Part shown: one piece after another, positions 24,532-33,495 of the stretch | Numbering within the stretch: position 1 is the stretch's first letter | How the letters are laid out: every line of letters starts with the position of its first letter | NCBI GenBank assembly: GCA_964448855.1 | Contig: CAYUXI010000001.1 | Span: 1-64,000, forward strand | DNA length: 64,000 nt | From: QAMX01 sp964448855 | GTDB taxonomy: Bacteria; Bacillota; Clostridia; Oscillospirales; QAMX01 | Reading direction: 5' to 3' | Translations under genes and position numbers: made by a program | Notes under the pieces: generated by a model | Told to the model about the DNA's origin: nothing | What the model saw: only the letters and a program-made list of their open reading frames with translations | The model's database searches: none

Positions 24532-24798
24532 TCAGCCACGTTCAGCTGCGTGAAGCGACGAATATTTTTCTCGGGTGGCCAAGCCGCCGCGAATGTGTCG
24601 CTCTGCCTTGTTTTTCTCCAAAACGTGCTTGACGGCGTCTGCCAACGAGCGGTTCAACAGGACAATCCGTTCGGTCACATCTTTATGGACGGTGGATTTG
24701 GAAATGCCAAAATCCGCCGCGGTCTGCCGCACGGTTGCGGAAGTTTCGGCGATATGTCGGCTGACCATCAAAACGCGTTCCTGAATGTAATCATGCAC
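24532..24798 (-). CDS. spoIIID: Sporulation transcriptional regulator SpoIIID
   Basis: SpoIIID is a mother-cell DNA-binding protein that tunes the sigma-E regulon during endospore formation. The 88-residue protein matches the family in length and sequence: the N-terminal YIQERVLMVSRHI, a helix-turn-helix in TVRQTAADFGISKSTVHKDVTERI, and a basic C-terminal helix ending RHIRGGLATREKY. It starts at a GTG (24798) with GGAGG 7 nt upstream. Its presence is direct evidence that the organism is a spore-former or recently was one. It is a single-gene unit with a candidate sigma-E promoter. Confidence 0.95.
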   Translation of the reverse strand: MHDYIQERVLMVSRHIAETSATVRQTAADFGISKSTVHKDVTERIVLLNRSLADAVKHVLEKNKAERHIRGGLATREKYSSLHAAERG

Positions 24799-24830
24799 GA
24801 AAACCCCTCCACATGATAAAGCAATGGTAC

Positions 24831-24859
24831 ACTATATGGCTTTTTTGCACGAATATGTC
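24831..24859 (-). promoter_or_regulatory. Candidate sigma-E promoter of spoIIID
   Basis: On the minus strand GACATATT (24859-24852) and CATATAGT (24838-24831) resemble the sigma-E elements kmATATT and CATACAnT. The 13-bp spacer is one shorter than usual, so this is tentative. Confidence 0.4.
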
Positions 24860-24983
24860 AGACGCACCCCACGCCCTGCAGGTTATCAAAATGCACGGCA
24901 AACCTGTTAAACTGGAACACAGCATACCGGATGCGCCCTGAGTGTGTCCGGTTCCGATTTCAAATGGATAGAATGGAGTTTTT

Positions 24984-26558
24984 ATGCAATACCAAGCACA
25001 TCGCGGTGTCGGGACAGAATTTCCTGAAAACACGATTCCCGCTTTTATAGCGGCTATCGAGCAGCGCTATGCCGTAATCGAGGCCGACCCCTGCTTTACG
25101 GCGGATGGCGTCTGCGTTTTGCTGCACGATCGAACACTGAACCGAACCTGCCGCCTGAAAGACGGAAGTCCTCTGAACGAAGACATTGCAATCGACCAGA
25201 TCACCTATGAACAGGCTCTGACCTATGACGCCGGGCTTGCAAAAGCCCCGAAATTTCGCGGTACAACGATTCCGACCCTGCAATCCCTGCTTGAACTGGT
25301 CGAAGGAACCGATGTCCTCATCAAGCTGGATAACCGCATCCAGTCCTTCGAGCCGGAAGAGACGGAGACACTCTTCCGGCTCGTCGAATCGTCCACAGCC
25401 AAAATCGCCTTTACCGTCTCGGACTTTTCATATCTGGAACGGGTTCTGAAACGCTTTCCCCATGCCCAGATTCACTATGACGGATTGGTCGATGAATCCA
25501 ACCTGCAGCGCCTGTGTGACCTTGTTCCGCGGGAACAGCGCACCGTCTGGCTCTGCCTGCCCTCAAAGGATACGGCCTGGGTGCGCGTGCCAACAGCCAA
25601 TCCCACACTCTGCGCAGCCGTCAAACGCTGTGCACGGCTCGGCCTGTGGATTCTGAGAACGCCGGAACAGCTGCACATCGCCGAACAATATCAGGCGGAT
25701 TACATCGAAACCCCCGGTGAGCTGAAACCGATTCCGCCGTATTCCGGTCTGGCAGACTGCCACCTCCATACCGTCTTTTCGCACGACTCGATGACGGAGC
25801 CGTCGGAGCTTGTTGCACAGGCGGCAAAGCATCCGCTGTCCGCCATCGCCTTTACCGATCACTGCGACATTGAATTTTGCCAGACGGTGGACGAGGTGAC
25901 GCCGATTCGCCACTCTGTGGAGGCGGCGCAAGCCTGTCAGGCCGGGAGCGCTTCGCTCAAAATTCACACGGGCGTCGAAATCGGTGAGGGCATCTGGCAC
26001 ATGGACGTGACGGATGAGCTGATTCACAGCAAACCGTTTGACGTGGTACTCGGTTCTGTCCACGCCGTGCGCTATCCGGGCTACTCCATGCCGTATTCGC
26101 GGATTGACTTTTCCGCGTTCCCGGCTAATGAACTGCCGGATTTCCTGGCGGCCTATTTCAACGATCTGCTGGAAATGGCGCAGACGGCCGACTTTGACGT
26201 CCTGACGCACCTGACCTGCCCGCTGCGATACATTCAGGGCAAATACGGGCTGCCTGTGCAAATGGCGGCGTATGACGAGGTGATTGGCCGGATTCTGCAA
26301 ACCATCATCGACCGGGGGATCGCGCTGGAGGTCAATACCTCCGGAATGCGTGCGCCGTCTCCGTTCCTGATGCCGGATGTTTCCATCCTTCAACGCTACC
26401 TCGCCATGGGCGGAACGCTCCTGACGCTCGGCTCCGATGCACATATCGCCGCAGATGTCGCCAACGGCTTCGAAGAAACGGTCGCCATCCTGAAGGAGCT
26501 CGGCGTCCAATGGCTCTGCAGCTATCGCCGACGCATCGCCATTCCATACGCCATCTGA
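24984..26558 (+). CDS. Fusion of a glycerophosphodiester phosphodiesterase-like domain and a PHP phosphatase domain
   Basis: The 524-residue protein has two enzyme domains. Residues 1-250 look like a GDPD domain: HRG at 6-8, then EADPCFTADGVCVLLHD, which holds the metal-binding Glu/Asp and catalytic His. Residues ~255-524 are a PHP phosphatase of the histidinol-phosphatase type: DCHLHT, FTDHCD, HTGVEIGEG, GSVHAVR and the final GSDAHIAADV supply the metal ligands. No signal peptide is seen, so it is probably cytosolic. A single polypeptide joining these two domains is uncommon in my knowledge. Possible roles include stepwise phosphodiester then phosphomonoester cleavage. It may also serve as the HisK-type histidinol phosphatase, though no other his gene is near. 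The ATG follows TGGAG. Confidence 0.8.
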   Translation: MQYQAHRGVGTEFPENTIPAFIAAIEQRYAVIEADPCFTADGVCVLLHDRTLNRTCRLKDGSPLNEDIAIDQITYEQALTYDAGLAKAPKFRGTTIPTLQSLLELVEGTDVLIKLDNRIQSFEPEETETLFRLVESSTAKIAFTVSDFSYLERVLKRFPHAQIHYDGLVDESNLQRLCDLVPREQRTVWLCLPSKDTAWVRVPTANPTLCAAVKRCARLGLWILRTPEQLHIAEQYQADYIETPGELKPIPPYSGLADCHLHTVFSHDSMTEPSELVAQAAKHPLSAIAFTDHCDIEFCQTVDEVTPIRHSVEAAQACQAGSASLKIHTGVEIGEGIWHMDVTDELIHSKPFDVVLGSVHAVRYPGYSMPYSRIDFSAFPANELPDFLAAYFNDLLEMAQTADFDVLTHLTCPLRYIQGKYGLPVQMAAYDEVIGRILQTIIDRGIALEVNTSGMRAPSPFLMPDVSILQRYLAMGGTLLTLGSDAHIAADVANGFEETVAILKELGVQWLCSYRRRIAIPYAI

Positions 26559-26589
26559 TGCCATATTTTGCGAAATAGCAGGGAACCGC

Positions 26590-26618
26590 TTGACAAATTC
26601 CTGAAAAGAGGATATAAT
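26590..26618 (+). promoter_or_regulatory. ileS promoter
   Basis: Consensus TTGACA (26590-26595), 17-bp spacer, TATAAT (26613-26618). Confidence 0.88.
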
Positions 26619-26623
26619 ACTAT

Positions 26624-26917
26624 CATGTTCCCGTATATGTAGAAAATGCAAGGAATGGGACGTGGCTGCATACGGATTACGCTGCAGAGAGCTGCCGGTT
26701 GCTGAAAGGCAGTGCGTGAGGTATGTACGTTATCACCCATTGGCAGCGCCGCTGAACGCTCGAAGGAGTCAATAAGCGCCGCCGGTTTTGACCCGCCGTT
26801 ATCCGGGTTTCCGTGCCGCTCCGGGCTGCACGGGCGAGTGGGCGCCTGAAGGCGTCAATTTGGGTGGTACCGCGGAGAGATTGCTCCGTCCCTGATCGGC
26901 AGGGACGGAGCTTTTTT
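26624..26917 (+). promoter_or_regulatory. Isoleucine T-box leader of ileS
   Basis: The leader contains the GAGAG-type stem I element near 26685, a candidate Ile specifier ATC at 26732-26734 (followed by ACCC, as in the tyrS T-box specifier loop context), the T-box GGGTGGTACCGCGG at 26862-26875, and a terminator with an 11-bp stem (26883-26893 and 26901-26911) plus a run of Ts to 26917. Uncharged tRNA-Ile should favour the antiterminator and switch on ileS. Confidence 0.92.
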
Positions 26918-26969
26918 GTTGACAAAGCGGCTGTCAGCCGGAAACACGAAAGAAGGAGTCAGTCAGGTT

Positions 26970-29900
26970 ATGTATCAAGACGTATCCAATAACTTAGATT
27001 TTGTTGGAAGAGAACGTGAGATGAGCAAGTTCTGGAAAGAAAATCACGTTTTCGAACAGAGCATTGAGCATCGCGCTCAGGGCGAAAACTTCACATTTTA
27101 CGATGGACCGCCGACGGCCAACGGCAAACCGCACATCGGCCATATTTTGACGCGTGCCATCAAGGACATTATTCCGCGCTATCAGACCATGAAAGGCCGC
27201 CACGTCCTGAGAAAAGCAGGCTGGGATACACACGGCCTCCCGGTGGAGCTGGAGGTTGAAAAGCTCCTACACCTGGACGGGAAGCAGGATGTGGAACGCT
27301 ATGGCGTCGAACCCTTCAACGAAAAGTGCAAGGAATCCGTCTGGAAATACACAACGGAATGGCACGAAATGAGCGACGCCGTTGCATACTGGTGCGATAT
27401 GGACAATCCATATGTGACCTATCATAACGACTATATCGAGTCCGTCTGGTGGGCCATTCAACGGATTGCAGATCAGGGTCTGCTCTATAAAGGCCATAAA
27501 ATCGTGCCGTATTGCCCCCGTTGTGGAACGGCTCTGTCCAGCCATGAAGTGGCTCAGGGCTATAAGGACGTCAAGGAAACCTCTGTGTTTGCGAAATTCC
27601 GCCTGGAAGGAAGCGAAAACCGCTATTTCCTCGCATGGACAACCACCCCGTGGACATTGCCCTCCAACGTCGCACTGGCCGTCAACGCCGACGAAATGTA
27701 CGCCGAAGTCCAGATTGGCGATGAATCCCTGATTCTGGCCGAAGCGCTCGTGGAAAGCGTCATCACGGAGGAGCATTCGGTCGTTGCTCACTTCCGCGGC
27801 AGCGAACTGCTTGGTATGCGCTATCAGCCGCTCTTTACCTTTGCCAAACCGGAAAAACCGGCGTATTATGTCGTTGCTGGCGATTTCGTTACCCTGACAG
27901 ACGGTTCCGGTATCGTCCACATCGCACCGGCTTTCGGTGAAGATGACGCACGCGTGGGTCGTGAAAACGATCTGCCCTTCGTGCAGCTCGTGGACGGACG
28001 CGGCCGCTTTACCCCGGAGGTCACACCTTGGGCAGGTCTGTTCTGCAAAGACGGCGACCATGCTATCATTGACGATCTGAAGGAACGTGGCCTGCTGTAC
28101 CGCGCCGTCCAGTTTGAACACTCCTATCCGTTCTGCTGGCGCTGCGATACGCCGCTCCTGTACTATGCAATGGACACCTGGTTCATCCGCATGACGGCGG
28201 TGAAGGATCGCCTCCTGAAGAATAACCAGTCGATCAACTGGATTCCGGAGAGCATCCGCGACGGCCGTATGGGCAACTTCCTGGATAACGTGGTCGATTG
28301 GGGGCTGAGCCGCTCACGGTACTGGGGCACTCCGCTTCCGGTCTGGGTTTGCTCCTGCGGACACCACCATGTCGTCGGCAGCATCGAGGAATTGAAACGC
28401 CTCGGAAAAGATGTGCCGGAGGATATCGAGCTGCATAAGCCGTACGTCGATCGCATCACGCTGACGTGCGAAAAGTGCGGCAAAGAAATGCACCGCACGC
28501 CGGAGGTCATTGACTGCTGGTTCGATTCCGGCTCCATGCCGTTTGCACAGTGGCATTATCCGTTTGAAAACAAGGAGCTGTTCGAACAGAATTACCCGGC
28601 CGACTTCATCAGCGAAGCGATTGACCAGACACGCGGCTGGTTCTATACGCTGCTTGCCATTTCAACTCTGCTGTTTGATAAGGCACCCTTCAAAAACTGC
28701 ATCGTCCTCGGCCACGTCTGCGACAAAGACGGCCTGAAAATGTCCAAGCACCGCGGCAATGTCGTCGATCCATGGACGGTTCTGAATAAACAGGGCGCCG
28801 ATGCGGTGCGCTGGTACTTCTATTCAACCTCTGCACCGTGGCTGCCGAGCCGCTTCTATGAGGACGCTGTCAATGAAAGCCAGCGCAAATTCATGGGAAC
28901 GCTCTGGAACACCTATTATTTCTTTGTGCTGTACGCAAACATTGACGGCTTTGCCCCGAACGGCCGGACGGTTGATCAGTGCGCCCTGACGGTCATGGAT
29001 CGCTGGATTCTTTCCCGACTGAACACGCTGATTCAGACCGTCGATCAGTCGCTTGCCGAATACAAGATCACGGAATCGGCTCGCGCCATCGCCGCCTTTA
29101 CCGATGAACTGTCCAACTGGTATGTCCGCCGCGGGCGGGAACGCTACTGGGTGACCGGTGAAAGCGCAGATAAGGATGCGGCATTCATGACGCTGCACAC
29201 AGTGCTTGTCACACTGTCCAAACTGATTGCACCGTTTGTCCCGTTCCTGGCCGATGAAATCTACCAGAATCTCGTTCGCAGCAACGACGCCGCCGCACCG
29301 ATCAGCGTTCACCTCTGCGACTTCCCGACGTGCGATTCGTCCAAGATCGATCCGGAACTGGAAAAGAATATGGATCTGACGCTGCGCGTCGTCGTGCTGG
29401 GTCGTGCCTGCCGCTCGACCTCCGCGATTAAAAACCGTCAGCCGCTGCGCGCACTGTATGTGAAAAACAGCACGGGCGAAACGCTTCCGCCGGAGTTTGC
29501 AGCACTGGCCGCCGATGAACTCAACGTGAAGGCTGTCAGCTTTACAGAGGATGCAGACCGTTTCGTCTCCTACCTGCTGAAGCCGCAGCTGAAAACGTGC
29601 GGAAAGAAATTTGGCAAGCTGGTTCCCGCCATCAAAGAGGCACTTCTGGCCGCAGACGGTACGGCACTGGTGCATGAGCTGAAGGAAAACGGCCATATCA
29701 CCCTGCATCTGGATGCGGCGGAAGTCGAAATGGGCGAGGAAGACCTCCTGATTGAAACGAAAAAAACAGAAGGCTATATCGCCGAAAGCGACCGTGAGCT
29801 GACCGTGGCACTCGATATCGTCCTCGATGAGGCGCTGATTGAAGAGGGCTTCGTGCGCGAAACCGTGAACAAACTGCAAACCATGCGCAAGGATGCGGGC

Positions 29901-30092
29901 TTTGCCGTGACCGATCAGATTCGCGTGACCTATCAGGCCGGTGAAAAGCTGGCGCGCGTCATCGCAGCCAACGCATCTTCGATTGCCACCGATGTCCTGG
30001 CCGTCTCCGTCCTCGAAGGCGAACCGACGGATTCCGGCAAGGAATGGAATATCAACGGCGAAGCAGCCGTGCTGAGTGTCCAAAAAGCATAA
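26970..30092 (+). CDS. ileS: Isoleucyl-tRNA synthetase
   Basis: IleS charges tRNA-Ile and edits misactivated valine. The 1040-residue class I enzyme has the HIGH-type motif GKPHIGH near residue 50, the editing domain with TTPWTLPSNVAL, a KMSKS-type KMSKHRGN, and the C-terminal anticodon-binding region. Zinc-binding cysteine pairs appear in the insertion CEKCGKEMHRT and earlier CPRCGTAL. ATG 26970 follows AAGGAG after the T-box terminator; the frame beginning at 26916 would start inside the terminator. It is controlled by the upstream T-box. Confidence 0.97.
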   Translation: MYQDVSNNLDFVGREREMSKFWKENHVFEQSIEHRAQGENFTFYDGPPTANGKPHIGHILTRAIKDIIPRYQTMKGRHVLRKAGWDTHGLPVELEVEKLLHLDGKQDVERYGVEPFNEKCKESVWKYTTEWHEMSDAVAYWCDMDNPYVTYHNDYIESVWWAIQRIADQGLLYKGHKIVPYCPRCGTALSSHEVAQGYKDVKETSVFAKFRLEGSENRYFLAWTTTPWTLPSNVALAVNADEMYAEVQIGDESLILAEALVESVITEEHSVVAHFRGSELLGMRYQPLFTFAKPEKPAYYVVAGDFVTLTDGSGIVHIAPAFGEDDARVGRENDLPFVQLVDGRGRFTPEVTPWAGLFCKDGDHAIIDDLKERGLLYRAVQFEHSYPFCWRCDTPLLYYAMDTWFIRMTAVKDRLLKNNQSINWIPESIRDGRMGNFLDNVVDWGLSRSRYWGTPLPVWVCSCGHHHVVGSIEELKRLGKDVPEDIELHKPYVDRITLTCEKCGKEMHRTPEVIDCWFDSGSMPFAQWHYPFENKELFEQNYPADFISEAIDQTRGWFYTLLAISTLLFDKAPFKNCIVLGHVCDKDGLKMSKHRGNVVDPWTVLNKQGADAVRWYFYSTSAPWLPSRFYEDAVNESQRKFMGTLWNTYYFFVLYANIDGFAPNGRTVDQCALTVMDRWILSRLNTLIQTVDQSLAEYKITESARAIAAFTDELSNWYVRRGRERYWVTGESADKDAAFMTLHTVLVTLSKLIAPFVPFLADEIYQNLVRSNDAAAPISVHLCDFPTCDSSKIDPELEKNMDLTLRVVVLGRACRSTSAIKNRQPLRALYVKNSTGETLPPEFAALAADELNVKAVSFTEDADRFVSYLLKPQLKTCGKKFGKLVPAIKEALLAADGTALVHELKENGHITLHLDAAEVEMGEEDLLIETKKTEGYIAESDRELTVALDIVLDEALIEEGFVRETVNKLQTMRKDAGFAVTDQIRVTYQAGEKLARVIAANASSIATDVLAVSVLEGEPTDSGKEWNINGEAAVLSVQKA

Positions 30093-30141
30093 ACGATTCC
30101 AAATCGATTGCATTTGAAAAATGAAAAAAGGTGGGAAAGTT

Positions 30142-30783
30142 ATGATTCTGAAGAAGAACGACGTGGTGCTCCTGACGGGGGACAGCGTAACGGATTGCGG
30201 CCGTTCGCGTGATTGTGACAACGAAGGCCGCGATAACGTCAACGGCATGGGCAATGGCTACCCGGCCATGGTCAAGGCATACCTGAATGCCATGCATCCG
30301 GAGCTGGAGCTGACCGTCATCAACAAGGGAATCAGCGGAAACAGAACCTGCGATATTCTCGATCGGATGGATGTCGATCACCTGAATCTCAAACCGGATG
30401 TGGTGACGCTGCTGATCGGCGTCAATGACGTCTGGCGTCACTTCGATGCGCCGGATATCAAGCAGGTGGATGCAGAGGAATACCGCCTCAACATGGATCG
30501 CATCCTGGCTGACCTGAAGACCGTTGCCAGAGAAATTCTCGTCCTTGCACCGTTCCAGATCAAACCGGCCGATGATCACCCCATGTATCAGATGACACTC
30601 CAATACGCGAAAATCGCCAAAGAAGCCGCCGAACAGGCCGGTGTCCGCTTCTTCGACGCACAGGCGATGTTTGACGCCAAAATTGCAGGCACAGATGCCA
30701 AGCTGTACTCGGCTGATACCGTCCATCCGACGGTCAACGGCCATGTGCTGCTGGCGGACGCCATCCTGCACGAACTCCTGTAA
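30142..30783 (+). CDS. SGNH/GDSL-type esterase
   Basis: The 213-residue cytosolic protein is a compact SGNH hydrolase. Block I reads LLTGDSVTDCGRSRD (catalytic Ser15), block II contains the oxyanion Gly in NKGISGNRTCD, block III is LLIGVNDVWRHF and block V is SADTVHPTVNGH with the Asp-x-x-His pair. It resembles acetyl-xylan or rhamnogalacturonan acetylesterases; the substrate is not proven. It lacks a signal peptide. ATG 30142 follows AAAGGTGGG. Its neighbour is an intracellular-type alpha-galactosidase, which would fit deacylation of imported oligosaccharides. Confidence 0.82.
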   Translation: MILKKNDVVLLTGDSVTDCGRSRDCDNEGRDNVNGMGNGYPAMVKAYLNAMHPELELTVINKGISGNRTCDILDRMDVDHLNLKPDVVTLLIGVNDVWRHFDAPDIKQVDAEEYRLNMDRILADLKTVAREILVLAPFQIKPADDHPMYQMTLQYAKIAKEAAEQAGVRFFDAQAMFDAKIAGTDAKLYSADTVHPTVNGHVLLADAILHELL

Positions 30784-30791
30784 AACCCGCA

Positions 30792-30825
30792 CAGCCCCTG
30801 CGGTTTCGATGAACCGCAGGGGCTG
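30792..30825 (+). terminator. Strong hairpin after the SGNH esterase gene
   Basis: A perfect, GC-rich 14-bp stem (30792-30805 and 30812-30825, 6-nt loop) lies 8 bp after the stop. No T run follows, so it may stabilise the upstream mRNA 3' end rather than terminate efficiently. Confidence 0.45.
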
Positions 30826-30884
30826 CTTGACGATACCAGATATCCGGTTGCCATGCAATCATACCGGAGGAAAGAAGAGACGAT

Positions 30885-33032
30885 ATGATACAATACGATG
30901 CGGAAAACAGACTGTTCCACCTGCATAATGCGCAGATTTCCTGTGTCCTCAGCCTGCTGAAGGACGAGCTGGGCTATGATGAACTGATGATGCCGTATTT
31001 CGGAACGCCACTGGCAGATCCATCCGCGGCACTGAAACAGATCCATCACACCAACGGCGTTTCGTTTGATACGGATCGCCAGTACCTCCCGTATGCCTGC
31101 CCGACAGACGGGCGCGGCGACTATCGCCCGGTGATGCTCCGCACACGCGATGCCGCCGGACAGCGCTGTTCGGAACTGTTTTTTACCGGTTACCGAATCG
31201 AATCGGGCGTGCAGCAGCTGAGCGGCCTGCCCTGTACCTACGCGGAATCGCCCGACGAAGCACAGACACTGTATATCACACTGCGCGATGAATGCACAGG
31301 CCTGGAAGCAGAGCTGGCCTATACCGTTTACAATGACCTCGCCGCCGTGATCACCAGTGCCTGTTATCGGAACGGCGGAACGGAAACGCTGGTTCTGGAA
31401 AATGCCGGGAGCTTTTGCCTGACGCTCCCAGGACGGTATGATATGCTCCATCTGCACGGTGCATGGGGGCGCGAACGGAGCGTGGAACGCGTCGCACCGG
31501 CGACCATGACCCGTATGATCGACTCGGCTCGCGGCTCCTCCGGCCATGAGCACAATCCGTTTGCCGTCCTGATGGATTCGGATGCCACGGAGTTTGCCGG
31601 GCGCTGCTGGGGCGTCAATCTCGTCTACAGCGGCGACTTTGCAATTGCTGTCGATGAAAGCCCGTTTGATTCCACACGACTGGTTGCAGGCCTGAACCCC
31701 CGCACCTTTGAATGGCGTCTGGAGCCGAATGCACAGTTTCAGGCACCGCAGGCGGTCTGCGTCTACGCGGACAACGGCCTGAATGCCATGAGCCAGACCT
31801 TCCACAAGCTCTACAGAACCCGTCTGTATCGCGGCCTGTGGCGCGATAGGGAACGCCCGATTCTGGTCAATAACTGGGAAGCGACCTACTTCAACTTTGA
31901 CCATGAGAAGATCATGCAGATTGCAAGCACTGCCGCCAAGCTGGGCATTGAAATGTTCGTCCTGGACGATGGCTGGTTTGGCCACCGCGATGACGATACG
32001 ACTTCGCTGGGCGACTGGGTGGTGGATCGCCGGAAGCTCCCGGACGGCCTGGAAAAGCTGGTCGATGACGTCCATTCGCTCGGACTGAAATTTGGCCTCT
32101 GGTTCGAACCGGAGATGATCTCCCCGGATTCCGACCTCTATCGGGCACATCCGGACTGGTGCCTTCATGTCACAGGCCGCCGTCGGACGGAGGCAAGACA
32201 GCAGCTGATTCTCGATATGTCGCGCAGCGATGTGCAGGATTATATCATTGAGGCCGTCTCCGCGGTGCTCCGCAGCGCAGATATCCAATATGTCAAGTGG
32301 GACATGAACCGCAATTTCACCGAGGCTGGCTCCGACTGGCTGACCGATGGCCGGGAGGGCGAACTGGCGCACCGATACATTCTGGGCGTCTATCGCGTCA
32401 TGGATGCCATCACATCGACCTTCCCGGAGATTCTGTTTGAAGGCTGCTCCGGCGGCGGCGGACGCTTCGATGCCGGGATTCTGCACTATATGCCGCAGAT
32501 CTGGACAAGCGATAACACCGATGCAGGTGCCCGCCTCAAAATCCAGTACGGCACAAGCATCTGCTATCCGCCCAGCGCAATGGGCGCTCATGTCTGCAGC
32601 CATGGCCGCGGCAATGTCAAGGTGAGAGGCGATGTCGCCCTTGGCGGCAACTTCGGCTACGAACTCGACCTCTCGGTTCAATCGGAGGAAGATCTGGAAG
32701 TCATGCGCCAACAGGTCGAACGGATGAAGAAAATCCGCCACACCACACAGCAGGGCGTCTTTACACGTCTGGCCAGCCCGTTCGACGGCAACCTTACGGC
32801 CTGGCAGTTTGTCGATGACGAGCGGGTGATTGTCTGCATCTATCGCGCCATCGCCTCGTCCAATTCTGTGCGCGAACGGATTCGCCTCCATCGGATTCCG
32901 GCAGGGAACTACAAAATGCCCGACGGCCGAATCGTCACAGCCAATGAACTCGAATGCGTCGGCGTCTGCCCGACCTTTGGCCACGGCGACTTCTCCAGCG
33001 ACGTCATCATCCTCGAAAAGCAGAACGACTAA
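30885..33032 (+). CDS. Alpha-galactosidase, glycoside hydrolase family 36
   Basis: The 715-residue enzyme should release terminal alpha-1,6-galactose from melibiose, raffinose or stachyose. Signature regions of GH36 are clear: the N-terminal beta-sandwich with VNNWEATYFNF, FVLDDGWFG, LWFEPEMISPDSDL, the nucleophile in YVKWDMNR (Asp473), FEGCSGGGGRFD and the acid/base in QIWTSDNTDA (Asp543), plus GAHVCSHGRGN. There is no signal peptide, so it acts on imported sugar. No sugar transporter lies next to it. GGAGG precedes the ATG by 12 nt. It may be cotranscribed with the preceding esterase gene. Confidence 0.95.
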   Translation: MIQYDAENRLFHLHNAQISCVLSLLKDELGYDELMMPYFGTPLADPSAALKQIHHTNGVSFDTDRQYLPYACPTDGRGDYRPVMLRTRDAAGQRCSELFFTGYRIESGVQQLSGLPCTYAESPDEAQTLYITLRDECTGLEAELAYTVYNDLAAVITSACYRNGGTETLVLENAGSFCLTLPGRYDMLHLHGAWGRERSVERVAPATMTRMIDSARGSSGHEHNPFAVLMDSDATEFAGRCWGVNLVYSGDFAIAVDESPFDSTRLVAGLNPRTFEWRLEPNAQFQAPQAVCVYADNGLNAMSQTFHKLYRTRLYRGLWRDRERPILVNNWEATYFNFDHEKIMQIASTAAKLGIEMFVLDDGWFGHRDDDTTSLGDWVVDRRKLPDGLEKLVDDVHSLGLKFGLWFEPEMISPDSDLYRAHPDWCLHVTGRRRTEARQQLILDMSRSDVQDYIIEAVSAVLRSADIQYVKWDMNRNFTEAGSDWLTDGREGELAHRYILGVYRVMDAITSTFPEILFEGCSGGGGRFDAGILHYMPQIWTSDNTDAGARLKIQYGTSICYPPSAMGAHVCSHGRGNVKVRGDVALGGNFGYELDLSVQSEEDLEVMRQQVERMKKIRHTTQQGVFTRLASPFDGNLTAWQFVDDERVIVCIYRAIASSNSVRERIRLHRIPAGNYKMPDGRIVTANELECVGVCPTFGHGDFSSDVIILEKQND

Positions 33033-33123
33033 ACAGCATCCGGTATCGAGCGGCGGCTTTCCCGTGGAAAGGAGAGCTGCCGCTTTCTGCTGGAAAAATT
33101 TTTCGGGATTCTTCGAAAAAGGC

Positions 33124-33152
33124 TTGACAAAGCAAAAGGAATCTGCTATAAT
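33124..33152 (+). promoter_or_regulatory. tRNA-Gly promoter
   Basis: Consensus TTGACA (33124-33129), 17-bp spacer, TATAAT (33147-33152), about 20 bp before the tRNA. Confidence 0.9.
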
Positions 33153-33172
33153 ATACGAGTCATCTGGCTGAT

Positions 33173-33248
33173 GCGGATTTAGCTCATCTGGTAGAGCGCC
33201 ACCTTGCCAAGGTGGAGGTAGCGAGTTCGAGCCTCGTAATCCGCTCCA
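33173..33248 (+). tRNA. tRNA-Gly (anticodon GCC)
   Basis: A full cloverleaf folds: acceptor stem GCGGATT/AATCCGC, anticodon stem CCACC/GGTGG with loop TTGCCAA (anticodon GCC at 33206-33208), T arm with GTTCGAG, and an encoded CCA at 33246-33248. Confidence 0.97.
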
Positions 33249-33250
33249 CA

Positions 33251-33290
33251 AAACCTCTTTTGCCCTCAAAAGCATAAGAGGTTTTTCTTT
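33251..33290 (+). terminator. Terminator of tRNA-Gly
   Basis: A 9-bp stem (33251-33259 and 33276-33284) followed by a T-rich tail, starting 3 bp after the tRNA. Confidence 0.8.
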
Positions 33291-33408
33291 TGCCGCAAAA
33301 CGCACCGCAGCCGGTGTGTGTGATCTCTGCGCTGGACGGAAAACGGAACGCAGCTGCACCGCTCCGGGGGACTGATGAGATCGAAAGGAGCACTCAATCA
33401 GTGGGGGC

Positions 33409-33437
33409 TTGCTTTTTCGACCTCTTTGCGGTATAAT
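33409..33437 (+). promoter_or_regulatory. Promoter of the phosphoribosyltransferase gene
   Basis: TTGCTT (33409-33414), 17-bp spacer, TATAAT (33432-33437). A bulged hairpin (33371-33379 with 33391-33400) lies just upstream; nothing else is recognised between the tRNA terminator and this promoter. Confidence 0.78.
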
Positions 33438-33495
33438 AACATCGTTGACGGCTGAAAAAGCGTTTCAAAATGAAGGATTGTCGGGAGGAGCACAG

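Noticed and set aside
30588..33359. Very long antisense open frames (also minus 7354-9414, minus 11813-13963, minus 34086-35840).
   Set aside because: They lie opposite well-supported genes, show no family motifs and no ribosome-binding sites, and are expected from codon bias in GC-rich DNA.
33367..33401. CTGATGA followed by GAAA, resembling a hammerhead ribozyme core.
   Set aside because: Only four bases separate the two boxes, too few for stem II, and flanking stems I and III do not form.
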